Below are positions 36,372 through 47,500 of a stretch of DNA of 64,000 nt, in pieces. Positions within the stretch are counted from its first letter, which is position 1, and every line of letters starts with the position of its first letter. The translations under genes were made by a program, and so were the position numbers. A model generated the notes under the pieces. It searched no databases, was not told the DNA's origin, and worked only from the letters and a program-made list of their open reading frames with translations. Source of the stretch: Phoronis australis (lineage: Eukaryota > Phoronida > Phoronidae); NCBI GenBank assembly GCA_002633005.1, contig NMRA01000562.1, positions 46,206-110,205 of the forward strand, read 5' to 3'.

Positions 36372-36637
36372 GTTGACTGACTTGTAAACAAAAGCAAACG
36401 ACGACCGAACTTATCACAACCGAGGTAGAACGATGACTGACTCGACAGCTCTCACAGTCAGACTATAATGAAAAGAAATTGGCGCGAAACTCTTGCCTCC
36501 CAAAACGTCACTTCCGGAGTAGAGGACGGGAAATTAAGCAAATTACGAAAAGCTGTAATTAAGTGAAAATGTGTCTGGAATAATCTACGAACCTTATTTT
36601 TGCTAAAAGTGACATGAAAAAAGGTTGCCTTCGCCTT

Positions 36638-38123
36638 TAAACCCTGAAACACACCTTTCGTTGGAGCATAAGAAACGTACCAGTGTCGTATCACAATCAC
36701 CAGTACATTCAATTTACTCGAGAACACAATGTTAAGACGAGAAATGGATGAAATATCTTAGAAAGCGAGAACTTTCTGCATGCAAAATTTCAAATTTCAG
36801 AAGAATGTCTCGACGCACCACAGAGATAGCGAAAACTCATGAATAATAGTCACAGCGCCACATTTAGCCCAATTTAGAACTAACACCGAAGACTGAGAAA
36901 CATACCAGTATCGTACTTTAAGTCACCAGTAAGTCTCTGATAAACTCGAGAAGGGTAAGTCGGTTCCAAAAGCTTTTTGTAGCAATAAGCGATTTTTATT
37001 CACATACAGGTGTAGTAAATTTCAGACAAATTTGTTAAAGAACTGTAACACGTTTCCTATAGTCCTTGTCCAGATCTACCTGCATAACAAAGTTCAAAAG
37101 AATCCGTCAATTGACTGGACGCCACATCGCCAACTTTTGGTCGATGTCGACAAAAAACATACAAACAACAGTCCTCGGGATTATAATGAGATGTAGAGCC
37201 ACTAAGTGTTTGAATTTCATATTGATCACATGGAAAATGCAGAGCAACATACTTGAAAAATTTCATTTCACCAAGTAAAAACGAACAAACTTCATAACAA
37301 GTTAACATACTTGGATAAATGTCATTTCACTAAATAAAGACCTAATGACAAGGGTGACAATGAAGTGTCATTGTGTGATCTCAGTATATGAAGAGTTTTG
37401 CAGATTTTAATCACCAATGATTGCTTGGTTACGAAGCGGACACGCCAGGACAAGCCTTCAGACTACTCGCTAAAATTGAATTCTCCGTCTCTATGCACGT
37501 ACAAAGAACGAAAAAAAAAAACATTTGAATCTGAGTAGAATTGATTAACTAACTAGTATAATAATGAAACTTCCATAAATATCATTAATTATATTCTTGA
37601 GAAACATCACTACGAAAATCAGTTGGATTAGCGTTAGCCGGCATAACAGATAAATTATTCATCCATTCCATGCAGACGATTACTACAATAACTAAACTGG
37701 TTTGTTGTAGTTCATTAAACTATTGCCTATGTCGTGCAATATACTTGACATTGTTATACAACTTGAACACAGTAAAATGACTAAAATTTACCATTTCTTC
37801 ACCCATTTCAATTCAGCGTTTACTAGCGCGTCGCCATTTTAGAAAATTATGGTCAAGGTCGTTGCCTGGTTTCCGATTGTATTCAATTGCTGACAGAACT
37901 TGTCGGACAATCGGTCAGTGCGAATGTAGGTCGCTAAGCGAACGCGAGGAAAGGAAAGGGGATATGATCATGTTTAAAGTTGGAAAAGTTAAAAATCTGT
38001 TTTTCCTGCTCGATCCAGAAACATTGACAGTAGCCGCGTAACGGGTGTATTGCGCATTCATTTTTACTAGCGATTTTTGCGTCAAGATGTATGACGGTCA
38101 ATTTGGGTAAGATTACGAATGGC
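36638..38123. other. Intergenic, no gene recognised
   Basis: Only random short frames. No exon or further transposon was recognised. Confidence 0.5.
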
Positions 38124-38214
38124 GGCACTATAGAAGAGCATGGGGGGTCGCACAGATTTTCACACGGAAAAGAAACACGAGGAGCTGAACTGCCGGAGTC
38201 AAACAAAGCATTAC
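38124..38214 (+). repeat. 91-bp duplicated segment with open frame, copy 1
   Basis: It matches 63437-63527 without indels. Both copies read M-(G/A)-GRTDFHTE and EELNCR in the same frame. Here the frame stops at TGA right after KHY. The element is unknown; in copy 2 it lies immediately beyond the CYP duplication. Confidence 0.65.
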
Positions 38215-39057
38215 TGAGCTGACAGCTTACACTAAGGCGGGAACAATTTCACTATCGGGCAGTTCATTTAATTGTTTATTTCATACCTTGACGTGAGCTG
38301 TCGGCTGCATCCACAGTTCCGACTTGAGCCCGACAGCTCAGCTCGCAGCTATCCGTTTAATGAGAATTGATTATTTCTTCACTAGACAACAACAAATGCC
38401 TCTCGCTTGCTCATGGTAACTATGTGTATTACATTTACGCTAATTACTAAGAATGTATTTTAATTACAGGTGAAAACGTCCAGTTTCTCACACGTGTTAA
38501 TTTGTTTTGACTGTGTGTCAACTCGTGCAATACATTCAGATTGTTCCACAGGCTCCATCACAGACTATGTTAGACGAGGTTGTCTCTAACGATTGCTTGC
38601 AATCACCCATCGTCTTCCTTTTCACCTTCAAGATTTGGCCTCACTTGCCCACTTGTTTACTTTCCATAGTACGCCACGCAACCTTTAAAGGAGAAACGTA
38701 GTGACTAAGATACAGTGACCGTAGGAAGGGGCAAATTCGATTTGATCTCAGTAAGAGAACGGCATGTGCTTTTTTCTCTCGATATATATACATGTATATA
38801 GTTAAAAAATCTTGGAATAGAGTCAATACAGAACAACCATCTTTACCGATAAACTAACTTGCTCAATTACTCTACTGACATATTTACTCTCTACCTATAG
38901 ACTTGCTAACTCTATCTATAGAATTGCTAAAATACCTTTTCTATCAATTGAGGTACGAAGTTTGGATGTACCGTACTTCAGAAGCTGACCCCTTGGCGTA
39001 ACGGTGGCACAAGCAGGGACTCAAACATATGTGCTGATAGGCCGTAAAATGTAACTA
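38215..39057. other. Intergenic, no gene recognised
   Basis: It contains a short hairpin (GAGCTGTCGG at 38294 against CCGACAGCTC near 38330) and a TATATATACATGTATATA palindromic stretch near 38783. No exons were recognised. Confidence 0.5.
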
Positions 39058-39214
39058 TTTCGTAAAATGTAACAACTGTCAATTTTACTTCAATGTTATG
39101 TTTTACATTGGTAAGCATGTTCTAAAATTTAACAAGTTGTTACATTTTAAGTAATTGCTACATTTTATGTCAATTACGCATGCAAGAAATGCACAATTGT
39201 TACATTTTACGAAA
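39058..39214. mobile_element. 157-bp foldback element built from TAAAATGTAAC motifs
   Basis: The left end TTTCGTAAAATGTAACAACT and right end AATTGTTACATTTTACGAAA are inverse copies. Several further TTACATTTTA or TAAAATGTAA motifs occur between them, and one extra CGTAAAATGTAAC lies just outside at 39043. Confidence 0.7.
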
Positions 39215-40633
39215 CCAACGTCATAAATGACCAAAATCACGAGCAAGTGTTATCTGACCGTGTCGGTGGTACACGAGTATTTTTGGACGAGCTGTGCCTA
39301 CCGAATATGTGTATACATAAACATTTAGAGAGAAGACTCGGTCAAACAGTGACCCATTTAGACAGTAATTTTATGTAAAAATTCACATTTTTGCACAATT
39401 CAGAAAAGACACTCTTTTAGAGTTGTCGAAAATGACACCATTTGGAGAATATTTTTTGCTGTGAAAAACGCACCCTTTTGGTGGCAATTTCGTATCTATG
39501 GGAATACGCTCCGGGCTGACACGGCATGAATTTGGCTAACCATTATCATTATTATTATTACTATTACTATTACTACTGAATTCACTTAACAAGAACACTG
39601 TGCATACATGCTTAGCATAGTGCTAACACGCCATACTCATCAAAGATTTTAAGTTCATCTCATTTACGGTTCACCGGGCTAATCAATGATGAACAGCACG
39701 TGCTGTGTCAAAAGGAATTTAAAGGGGTACCTAGGTTCAACGATATTGTGAATAAACGTCTTGACATGATGGATGCAGAGTAGGCCTACTATTTGAAAAC
39801 GAGGCGGTTGCTTTTTAAATCTTGTTTAGACGTGCGCTAACATCAAACAGCTAATATACCAGAAAGCACGGTATTGTTAGTGATTTTACTATATCCTTCT
39901 GTAATTTGCCAAGAAGAACTGAATTTAGACTGTAATCTCGTACTTGCGCTTTACATCAAAGCGTTATAATACCCACCGTGTTACCATTTTTGTCTCTTGT
40001 TGAAACATTCCTTCAAAGAACTGGAGTCAAGCACTACTGTAGCTTGTTACAGGCTCGCTCATATTCAAGCTAGTTAACAGTCAACACTGTCGTAATTATT
40101 AACCAGTTTTGCATGCACGAAGGGAGACTGCCAAACTAATAAAAAACAGGTGCATAAGCAAAGTTTTTTGTAGCGTTACGCAACGAAAATCGGACGACAA
40201 ACAATGGGAACGTTCATAATTCCTATCGTGTGACGTCATTTTCGCTCCGTAACGCCATGAAGAACCTCGCGTGTGATTTAGGAGACCAACTATGCGATGC
40301 AAAATGAATTGCACAATATTCGACGAAGCTGTACTGAGAAACGGAAATTATACCATGTACATGTTACACTTCTTAATAACTAAATTTACTTTTTTGACCT
40401 ATACTTCACATCAAAAGGCCCGAGCTTCCCATCGGTAATCCAATCTTCGACTGGAAGCTTTTTCAAAAATACATTGTTTTGCACAACGTCTGTTAGGTTG
40501 ATGACAATTTTTCCGTCATGAGTTTGAATTACATTACTTGATTATACTATCAAAATGCTTGAACACTAGATTACAAATACATTCAATCAGCATCTGTGTT
40601 ACAAACTAGGACGTTAACGTTACTGTGAAATTA
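39215..40633. other. Intergenic, downstream of the intact TLR
   Basis: It contains a TTA/CTA trinucleotide microsatellite at about 39541-39577. No canonical AATAAA was noticed on the minus strand close to the TLR stop. Confidence 0.5.
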
Positions 40634-43285
40634 CTAAGTAGAATTAACCTTGCTATAAAATTCATGATTACCATTTCGTCGAAACTGAACACCACGTTTC
40701 GTCGTAATGGCTCTTTCCAGATTTTTCCAGAACTCTTCCTTTTCCTCGTCTTCTTCCGGCCATAGAAAGTACAGATCGTGGCGGAGCAAGTGTTTAATTC
40801 CTTGAGGAAGGTTGCAAACAACAAAATCTTCTGTAACAACAGGAATTATGAATCCTTTTCCTCGGGCCATACTCATGCGAATTTCAAAGTTCTGCGTTAC
40901 TGAGTTTTCAGTGCTCGAAGTGACCAAAACAAGAACTTTCTTGCTTCCATCCAATTGCTCAAAGATCTCGTCAAACACACATGAACCTGGTCGCGAGTTA
41001 CGGGGCCAAAAGAAAACATCTAAGCCTTTATTATGTAGCCCAGTAAATAATTGAAAGGCAATGTCACGATCGTCCTCACTGAATGAAATGTAGAGGTCAT
41101 ATTCGAAGATATTCGCGTTCGGATTGCCTCTTTTTCTCAGTTTATTCTTTGTTAGGTACACCAAGTACTTAATATTCCACCGACAGTAAAGAACAACTAC
41201 TACGCCGATTATGACTACTGAAGTCAGGGTCACGCATACAATAAGAAATGTCTCATACCAGCAGCTGAACTCCAGACTAGACAAATCAAGGTCAACAAGT
41301 TTTATGCGTTCCGTGCCATGCGTACAAGTCAATTCTTCTCTGCCTTCTAAGTCAACTAGGGACTTGTTATTTCGTATCATATCATAAAATTCTTTGTTGT
41401 TGCAGTTTTGGCAACTGAGTTCGCTCAGACCACTGACATTCACTACATGTCTTCCAAACGTAGACGATGTTTTGAAGAAAGCTGTCTGGAAGTATTTGAA
41501 TTCTTGAATTTCACAGTTGCTCAGGTCTATAAATGTAAATCCAGGAAAGAGTGAGAAGTCAAGTTCGAATGTTAATAAAGGGTTTTTCTGTAGATTCAAG
41601 ATTACGAGCGAGGTGCAGTTTGAGAACATGACTTTTGGAATTGTTGTCAACATGTTGTCAGTTAGATCTATTTCTTTAATGTTTTGGAGGTTACTAAAGA
41701 TTGCAACCAATTCAGTTTCATTTGTAAACAGACCAATGCGGTTAACAGCAAGAAGAAGTGTTTGCAGTGATGGAACAGCGCGGAAGAGACCGGGATGAAC
41801 GTACTCAAGATTAGCATGCTCCAAATTCAAGTGCTTCACACCGTTTAAACCGTAAATCGGCCACTCAAATCGATTCCAATTTATATAGGATATATCCAAC
41901 CTGGTCAAACTGTTTACATCAAGAGAGCACGTAAGTTGTGGACCACAGTAGAAATTCGAGATGTTGACAGGGCCTCCTTGGATCGCATTTAAATTCAGAA
42001 AATCTATGTGGCTAACAGTAAGATCTTCTACATGAATTTTTAATTTAAGCGTTGCACCGACATTAACTGAATCAACCATTATCAAGTTCTCTTTGTCGTC
42101 ATCTTGTTGTAGTTGTTTAGCAATTTTAAGTTGTTTCCAGAACTCCAAGTTAACGTCAGACGAGCATGTGGAAGGACTGTTGGATTGTGTTAGATAGGAG
42201 ACCATAAGTGTTTGAAAACTATTTCTCTGCATTAGACCGAGCAAAAGCTCTTCGGATTTATGAATATATTGGGTGTTCAATGGATTGTAATTCATGTTCA
42301 AATATTTGACAGAACGAATATGGCGCCAAAATCTTCTTACTGTAGTGAGTGAGTTATCACGGATGGAAAGGCTAACCAACGGAACCTGGTGTAAAGACTT
42401 GAACTGTTTATCTTGAAGTTTGAGACATTCGTCTGTGTGTTCATAAACGCTATCAAGATTGAGAACTCGAAGAACAGTTGAGTTTTCAAAGCTTGGAAGG
42501 ATAGGGGCAAACAGATTTGGGTTTCTGTTTTTGGTGAAAGGACAAGAGTAATCTAAAGCTTGGAGACTGTGTGCAACAGGTAGCAGTGCCAGAGGATCTA
42601 CCGTTTCGAACTGCACTTTCCGCAATGACAGTACTTTGACTGAAATGTTACTTAATGCACTGAAAGTTTCTTGGTCCATTGACTGAAATTCGGATTCTGT
42701 GAGGTCTAATACTGTGACGTTTTCCATTAGAGCTAAAGAAAGGGGAATGTGGTGTTTGACAATGCGCAAAGAAAGTCGTGTCAACTGCCGTAAGTCGTAA
42801 AATGCCATGTTCAGACAAGACGGTGAGCGAGCCCGCACCTTAAGCATATTTAATTCTAGGAGAGATTGTAAATGGCGAAACGGTCTCGATTTGCAGCTAA
42901 AGTCAAGATACTCGGCAACTTTTTCCATATTGAGAACTTTCAAGGATTGAAGCCCACGGAAGCTGTTTGAGTAAATAGTAAAAGAATGATCCTTTGCGTC
43001 TATCATAGACGACAAATCGAGTTCACGCAATTTAGAAAAACGTTGCAGCGACCCATTCGGAATATCTCGTATCTTGTTACCACCAACTCGAAGAACAGTT
43101 ACGTCTTCAGGAATCTGAACATTGTGCAAGGAACGAAGATTTATGTTGGTACACGTGACTATGACTTCAGTGCCATTCCTTTCACAAATGCATTTGCTGT
43201 CACACTTGATAGAGTTGGCGTTGAGTTTTGTCGACAAAACACACGCACCCAGGACCAGAACAACCACGACACGAGCATCTAGCAT
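40634..43285 (-). CDS. Toll-like receptor, intact single coding exon
   Basis: 883-aa type I membrane receptor of the innate immune system, expected to signal through cytoplasmic TIR adaptors; ligand unknown. Order: signal peptide (VVVVLVLGACVLS, about residues 5-18), an N-terminal cysteine cap with CDSKCICERNGTEV, then ~20 leucine-rich repeats, among them LKVLNMEKV and LQTLLLAVNRIGLF, a single C-terminal cysteine cap (CQNC, CTHG, FSCW), one membrane span (about 680-701), and a TIR domain (about 727-868). TIR box 1 is YDLYISFSEDD, box 2 has the BB-loop proline in NSRPG, and box 3 is FW in EFWKNLE. One C-terminal cap makes it the single-cysteine-cluster type. The ATG lies one base after a splice-acceptor-like TTTTGCTCATTACAG, so an upstream UTR exon is likely. 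A dead paralogue is at 4317-6352. Confidence 0.95.
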   Translation of the reverse strand: MLDARVVVVLVLGACVLSTKLNANSIKCDSKCICERNGTEVIVTCTNINLRSLHNVQIPEDVTVLRVGGNKIRDIPNGSLQRFSKLRELDLSSMIDAKDHSFTIYSNSFRGLQSLKVLNMEKVAEYLDFSCKSRPFRHLQSLLELNMLKVRARSPSCLNMAFYDLRQLTRLSLRIVKHHIPLSLALMENVTVLDLTESEFQSMDQETFSALSNISVKVLSLRKVQFETVDPLALLPVAHSLQALDYSCPFTKNRNPNLFAPILPSFENSTVLRVLNLDSVYEHTDECLKLQDKQFKSLHQVPLVSLSIRDNSLTTVRRFWRHIRSVKYLNMNYNPLNTQYIHKSEELLLGLMQRNSFQTLMVSYLTQSNSPSTCSSDVNLEFWKQLKIAKQLQQDDDKENLIMVDSVNVGATLKLKIHVEDLTVSHIDFLNLNAIQGGPVNISNFYCGPQLTCSLDVNSLTRLDISYINWNRFEWPIYGLNGVKHLNLEHANLEYVHPGLFRAVPSLQTLLLAVNRIGLFTNETELVAIFSNLQNIKEIDLTDNMLTTIPKVMFSNCTSLVILNLQKNPLLTFELDFSLFPGFTFIDLSNCEIQEFKYFQTAFFKTSSTFGRHVVNVSGLSELSCQNCNNKEFYDMIRNNKSLVDLEGREELTCTHGTERIKLVDLDLSSLEFSCWYETFLIVCVTLTSVVIIGVVVVLYCRWNIKYLVYLTKNKLRKRGNPNANIFEYDLYISFSEDDRDIAFQLFTGLHNKGLDVFFWPRNSRPGSCVFDEIFEQLDGSKKVLVLVTSSTENSVTQNFEIRMSMARGKGFIIPVVTEDFVVCNLPQGIKHLLRHDLYFLWPEEDEEKEEFWKNLERAITTKRGVQFRRNGNHEFYSKVNST

Positions 43286-44304
43286 CCTGTAATGAGCAAA
43301 ACATGAAATGTTGGGTGTATGGTGTTAAAGATCGTCCATCCCTTTAATTTCTCATAATCCATATTTGAAGTACTTGTGCAACTCGTCAGTTTCCGTCCCC
43401 GTTTCTCTAGACACTCCAAAAGATGGTCTCGTTTAAAAATTCCCAGACCAAAATTTCCGAACCTTACATCAAATATTTCCCGAACCGAAAAGGTGTTTTG
43501 GTTACGTTTGTGCCGGTAAAGGGCACTCATACTTCGTAGTACAAAACTCAATGCCCCGAACGTTTGGTAGATTTTCAAAAATCAGTCTATACATCAAAAT
43601 TCATTTTTTATACATGGATAGGTATCCTAACAAAAACCTAACTGCCAAATTTTGTGCACTCAATGGTCCCTATAATTTCGCCTCTGGAGCACGAGACCAC
43701 AAATTGGCACAATTAGGCATATTAGCCGTTTCCAAAATTGTATGTTTTCAGCAACGAAATGAAGTAAATTACAAAATAGATCAAAAGTTATACTTTGGTG
43801 GCTGGAATAACCAACGTACAGTATATTGTGCATAATTCTGTGCCATTCATTAACATTTGACAGCTTTGAGCTTGACAGAGAGATAATCCACAGGCCTCTT
43901 TCTGTGGCTAATTTAAGTGGCCGTTTCTGTGACCTTCTTACCGCCATAGGTTAATTTAAACACTCTGTTGGGTTTATAAATGGAAATAGATGCCTTTGAA
44001 GTTTGAATAAGTCAAATTGGACGACTTTGTGCTGGATAAGGGAGATCATTTTTAATAGCTAATTTTAGTGACCGTCTTACTGCCATATTGTACCTTATAG
44101 CTTTATGTAACTTTTTGAACAAACATCTAAGGAGTAAATCTTGATGGCTGATAAAATACATCTAACCTCAACTTAGCAATTAGTGAAAATTGTCTTGCAC
44201 AACTGTCGATCTTGGAAATGATAATCAATATGAGCACAGCCCCAGAAATCGATTTCGCATTATATATCTAGGTTCTCATTCACTCTCTTGCACACATTTA
44301 CAAG
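43286..44304. other. TLR upstream region
   Basis: It includes the acceptor-like AG at 43286-43287 (minus strand) bordering the TLR start. A 5' UTR exon and promoter would be expected further up but cannot be placed from sequence alone. Confidence 0.4.
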
Positions 44305-44546
44305 TGAGACCGAGCTCAGAGGACGAGACACCTTTGAGCAATGCTCCAATGTCAGTCCAGTTCACCGCCTTGCCCCCAGTCGACACCTCACTAAGTGGCA
44401 CCCCCATCCCCGATTGGCAGATGTGTAATTTTTGCCCATCAGTTAACAGCCTTGTGCCCCTCTTGGACGAAACTTGTTTAGCACCTCCCATCGGCAGGCG
44501 CCCCGCGGCATCTGACCCCCCTTGCTACTTGGTATGTTTGCTATGA
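44305..44546 (+). CDS. Possible terminal exon of an unknown protein
   Basis: A GC- and proline-rich open stretch stands out from the AT-rich surroundings. It is preceded by a pyrimidine-rich acceptor-like CTCTCTTGCACACATTTACAAG and followed by a TGA at 44544-44546 and an AATAAA at 44593. The peptide contains FTALPPVDTSLSGTPIPDWQ and several cysteines. No family is recognised, and no upstream exons were found. A promoter-proximal or transposon origin is equally possible. Confidence 0.25.
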
Positions 44547-44598
44547 AGTCCGTACCTTTGTGTTGAACTGTGTTTACTTAATGGCTGTCATTAATAAA

Positions 44599-47500
44599 AT
44601 TGTTTCCATGAATTGTTTTCTCTTGACCTTGAACGTATGCCTTTTTATACCGTTAATGAGCGTACTTTCAAAATTATTCAACGTTGGGGTGGCCGGCGAC
44701 CGGTCTGAAGACTCGTATAGCAACCTGCGGGGACGTTATCATACGAACGCAAAATTACAATAAGTTTTGACTAGGTTGAAGATTTTTTGCACTGATCAGC
44801 AGGAGGGCCATAACCCCGCTTATGTACTGCCTCCCTTGCTATGTCAGTGGGTCTTACAACGACGATAAAAAACACGAGTAAGGCAGATTCGGCTGGTAGT
44901 CGCGTCCACCATCACCATGTAAACAAACAGTGAAGCACGTATGCCAGTCACAATTTATGTAAATAACTGTTGTAATAAGCAATACTCATCAGTGTGATTT
45001 TGAGACAATGGTAATTAGTGGTGTTGTATGCTTCTTCTAAAAAATACAATCATTTACGTTGTTTTGCAAGCACTTCTCGCTGGTTCCCTGCGTTCCGCTA
45101 GGTGGTAGCCAGCACGCCGGTATCACTTAACTTTCCTCGGGAATTTTTTTTACTCCTGCGTTTCTGATTGGCTGGTCGAATTCTCAACAGGCAGCGCTTT
45201 ACGCAAACAAACTGGCATGACTTATGGAGGAAGTGTAAATGTGGTCTGTTGTACACACAAACCGGTGCTTAAAATTCATGTTCAAGAAATAAGAACCCCA
45301 AAAATTGTGGTTGCGCCTTTTCGGAGTGCATCATTCTACTGTCGCTGACTTGTATATGTTGCTGTCCTGTATTCATACAGTATGAATATCACACTAGTTA
45401 AATAGGCGTGTTTATTGTACATGTACATGTACGTGCTTCAAGCTCGCGGCTATTAGACATTACTGCAGTTGCTGCTACGCCACTTGCATGACAAGGCTAA
45501 ATCGCTCATAAAAGTCCACCATTTCCTCACTTTGTTGTAAAACTAACCAATGATGGCCGAGTTTACATCAACCAACGATAAAGCGCATGCTACTGCCTAC
45601 TACCTGTGTGCTGGCTACCACATAGCAGCACACAAGGAACCAGCGAGATTACACGTTTCAAGACCCCCACTACTGGTGGTTGAGGCCAATGACTCTACAT
45701 GTATAGGGCATTGGTTGAGGCAAGTGAGAACAGGCAAATAGGACGAAGTGCAGTTGGTGTAATGCTTCGTACGTAGAGACTACAGGAGAGGCAAGATTTT
45801 TTATTGGAGATTCTGAAGAGGTAAGGAATGACTAAACAAATTATTATAAGGTCAGTTTTTGAAAATGTGCAATATGGCTGCAACAGAGTGCCAAAGTTGG
45901 CCGAAAATGGCTTCAGTGAAAACCTGCAAAGTAGCCGTTTTTTGCCACAAAAAATCCAAACATACAAATTCGAAAATCAATTTTGAAAGTTAAGCCATTA
46001 AATTACTCAATCATAGTGCTATAAAATTGTATCACTCATTTGTTACCAGCTAACTATACATGCTAGTAAAACGCATTGCAAAATAGAGGTGCATGTCTTA
46101 AAAAGAGAAATAGTGGACGATAATTCTTAAAAATCGAAATTTTTCGACGTCTCACCAAACGAAACTCATGTTTTAAATCTCACAAAATTGTGATTTTGGG
46201 TAGACTCTACCTGTTGGTTTTTATATGGAGTCTCTCTTAATTTTTTCAGAACCTTTTAACACGCTCGATACATCAATTCAGCATTAAGGTTACTTGGAAA
46301 CGCACTTTCAGGGTTAGAAAATAAAAATGAGCCCTAACATTTCAAAAGAAAAGTCAATCTCCTACTTAGATGACAGTTGTTCATCCAGACTGTGCAACGG
46401 CAATTTGATTTTGTTTCAAAATGGAAAGAATGAAATTGATTGCAATGACAACACGGGATAAAATGGAGGTCGTCCCTTAATTTATCATTCCATCGCTACT
46501 CATCCTGACAATTTTCACCATGTTTCTCTGGCAGTACGTTCCATAGACTCGGTGTCCACGATATCCTGTGCTTCCAAGTTCTCAAGCCTTACAAATCCCC
46601 GTTGATTCAGTGTCTATGCATCAAATCTATGAGCCCAAATGCCCAAAAACGACGTTTTTAGGCCGTCTGAAATGATTGGCAATTTGAGGAGAGTTTTTAA
46701 TGAACGGAGACACAAACCTAAAAGTTAAATGAAAAGGGGGAGGGGCATGGCTCTGATGTGCCTTCGTGGCTGTGCTAGTATTATCAATCACAAATGACAA
46801 AATTCCATTTTATTTCGCCTTCCATACATCTCGGTTTTAGATGAGATTATGGACTTGCGACCAATCTACACAAGAATAGAAAAGTCGCCACTGTGGCGTT
46901 TATTTCGACATCCCGAATTAAAGAGTCATAGAACACAAAAACTCGTAAATATCACCATTCAAACAAGTCGTGGCGAATCTACAAAACGTACTTCTTGGGG
47001 ATACTAACGTGAGAATTATTCACTTTGAATATTGTAACAGTTTCTAGAAAACACGAACAAAATAAAAATTCTCTCATCCCAATGCACTTTTCACATTATC
47101 CCCCCTGACAAAATGTATTCACTCAAGCGCTCAAAGAAGTCGGATTGAGTGCTGCTTGAAAGCCCTAATGTTGTGTTTACAGCGAAGGTAAGACACATTC
47201 TCCAAATCAGGGAAATGTGCATCGTCGGTCTCGCCATATAAAATAAGAAGAGGTGCTTTGCCGTGTGGGAGAAAAAACTGGGAATGAATGAGCAATTGAC
47301 AGATCGTTTTTTGTATTTGAAACTGAAGGAAAAAACTTGACATCATCAGAAATTCAAAATCTTTACGAACAAACCGTAAAAATACCTGGCGAACACTCAA
47401 TGGCAGAGAACCACTTTGAATAATGTAATTTTTTTCACGGTCAATATCCTTATAAGAAAAGTAAGTAACAAGTAAAGCAAGATGCATTCAATGCATCGCT

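Larger units (their letters stand above)
35354..36637. mobile_element. 1.28-kb foldback element with ~310-bp inverted arms carrying THAP starts
   Basis: The left arm (35354-35662) and right arm (36637-36330, reverse complement) align almost without gaps, from AAGGCGAAGGCAACC at the ends, through CTACTCCGGAAG and AGTTCGGTCGTCGTTTGC, into a start codon. Both arms encode CCCVLGCT, the first zinc-ligand block of a THAP domain, pointing inward and converging. The central ~650 bp is single copy. This is either a composite P-element-like transposon with promoter-bearing arms or an inverted duplication of a THAP gene's 5' end. It lies in the 3.6 kb absent from the duplicate copy. Confidence 0.8.

Noticed and set aside
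40812-43282. Plus-strand frames of 80-98 codons
   Set aside because: They lie antisense to the intact TLR coding exon and show no domain.
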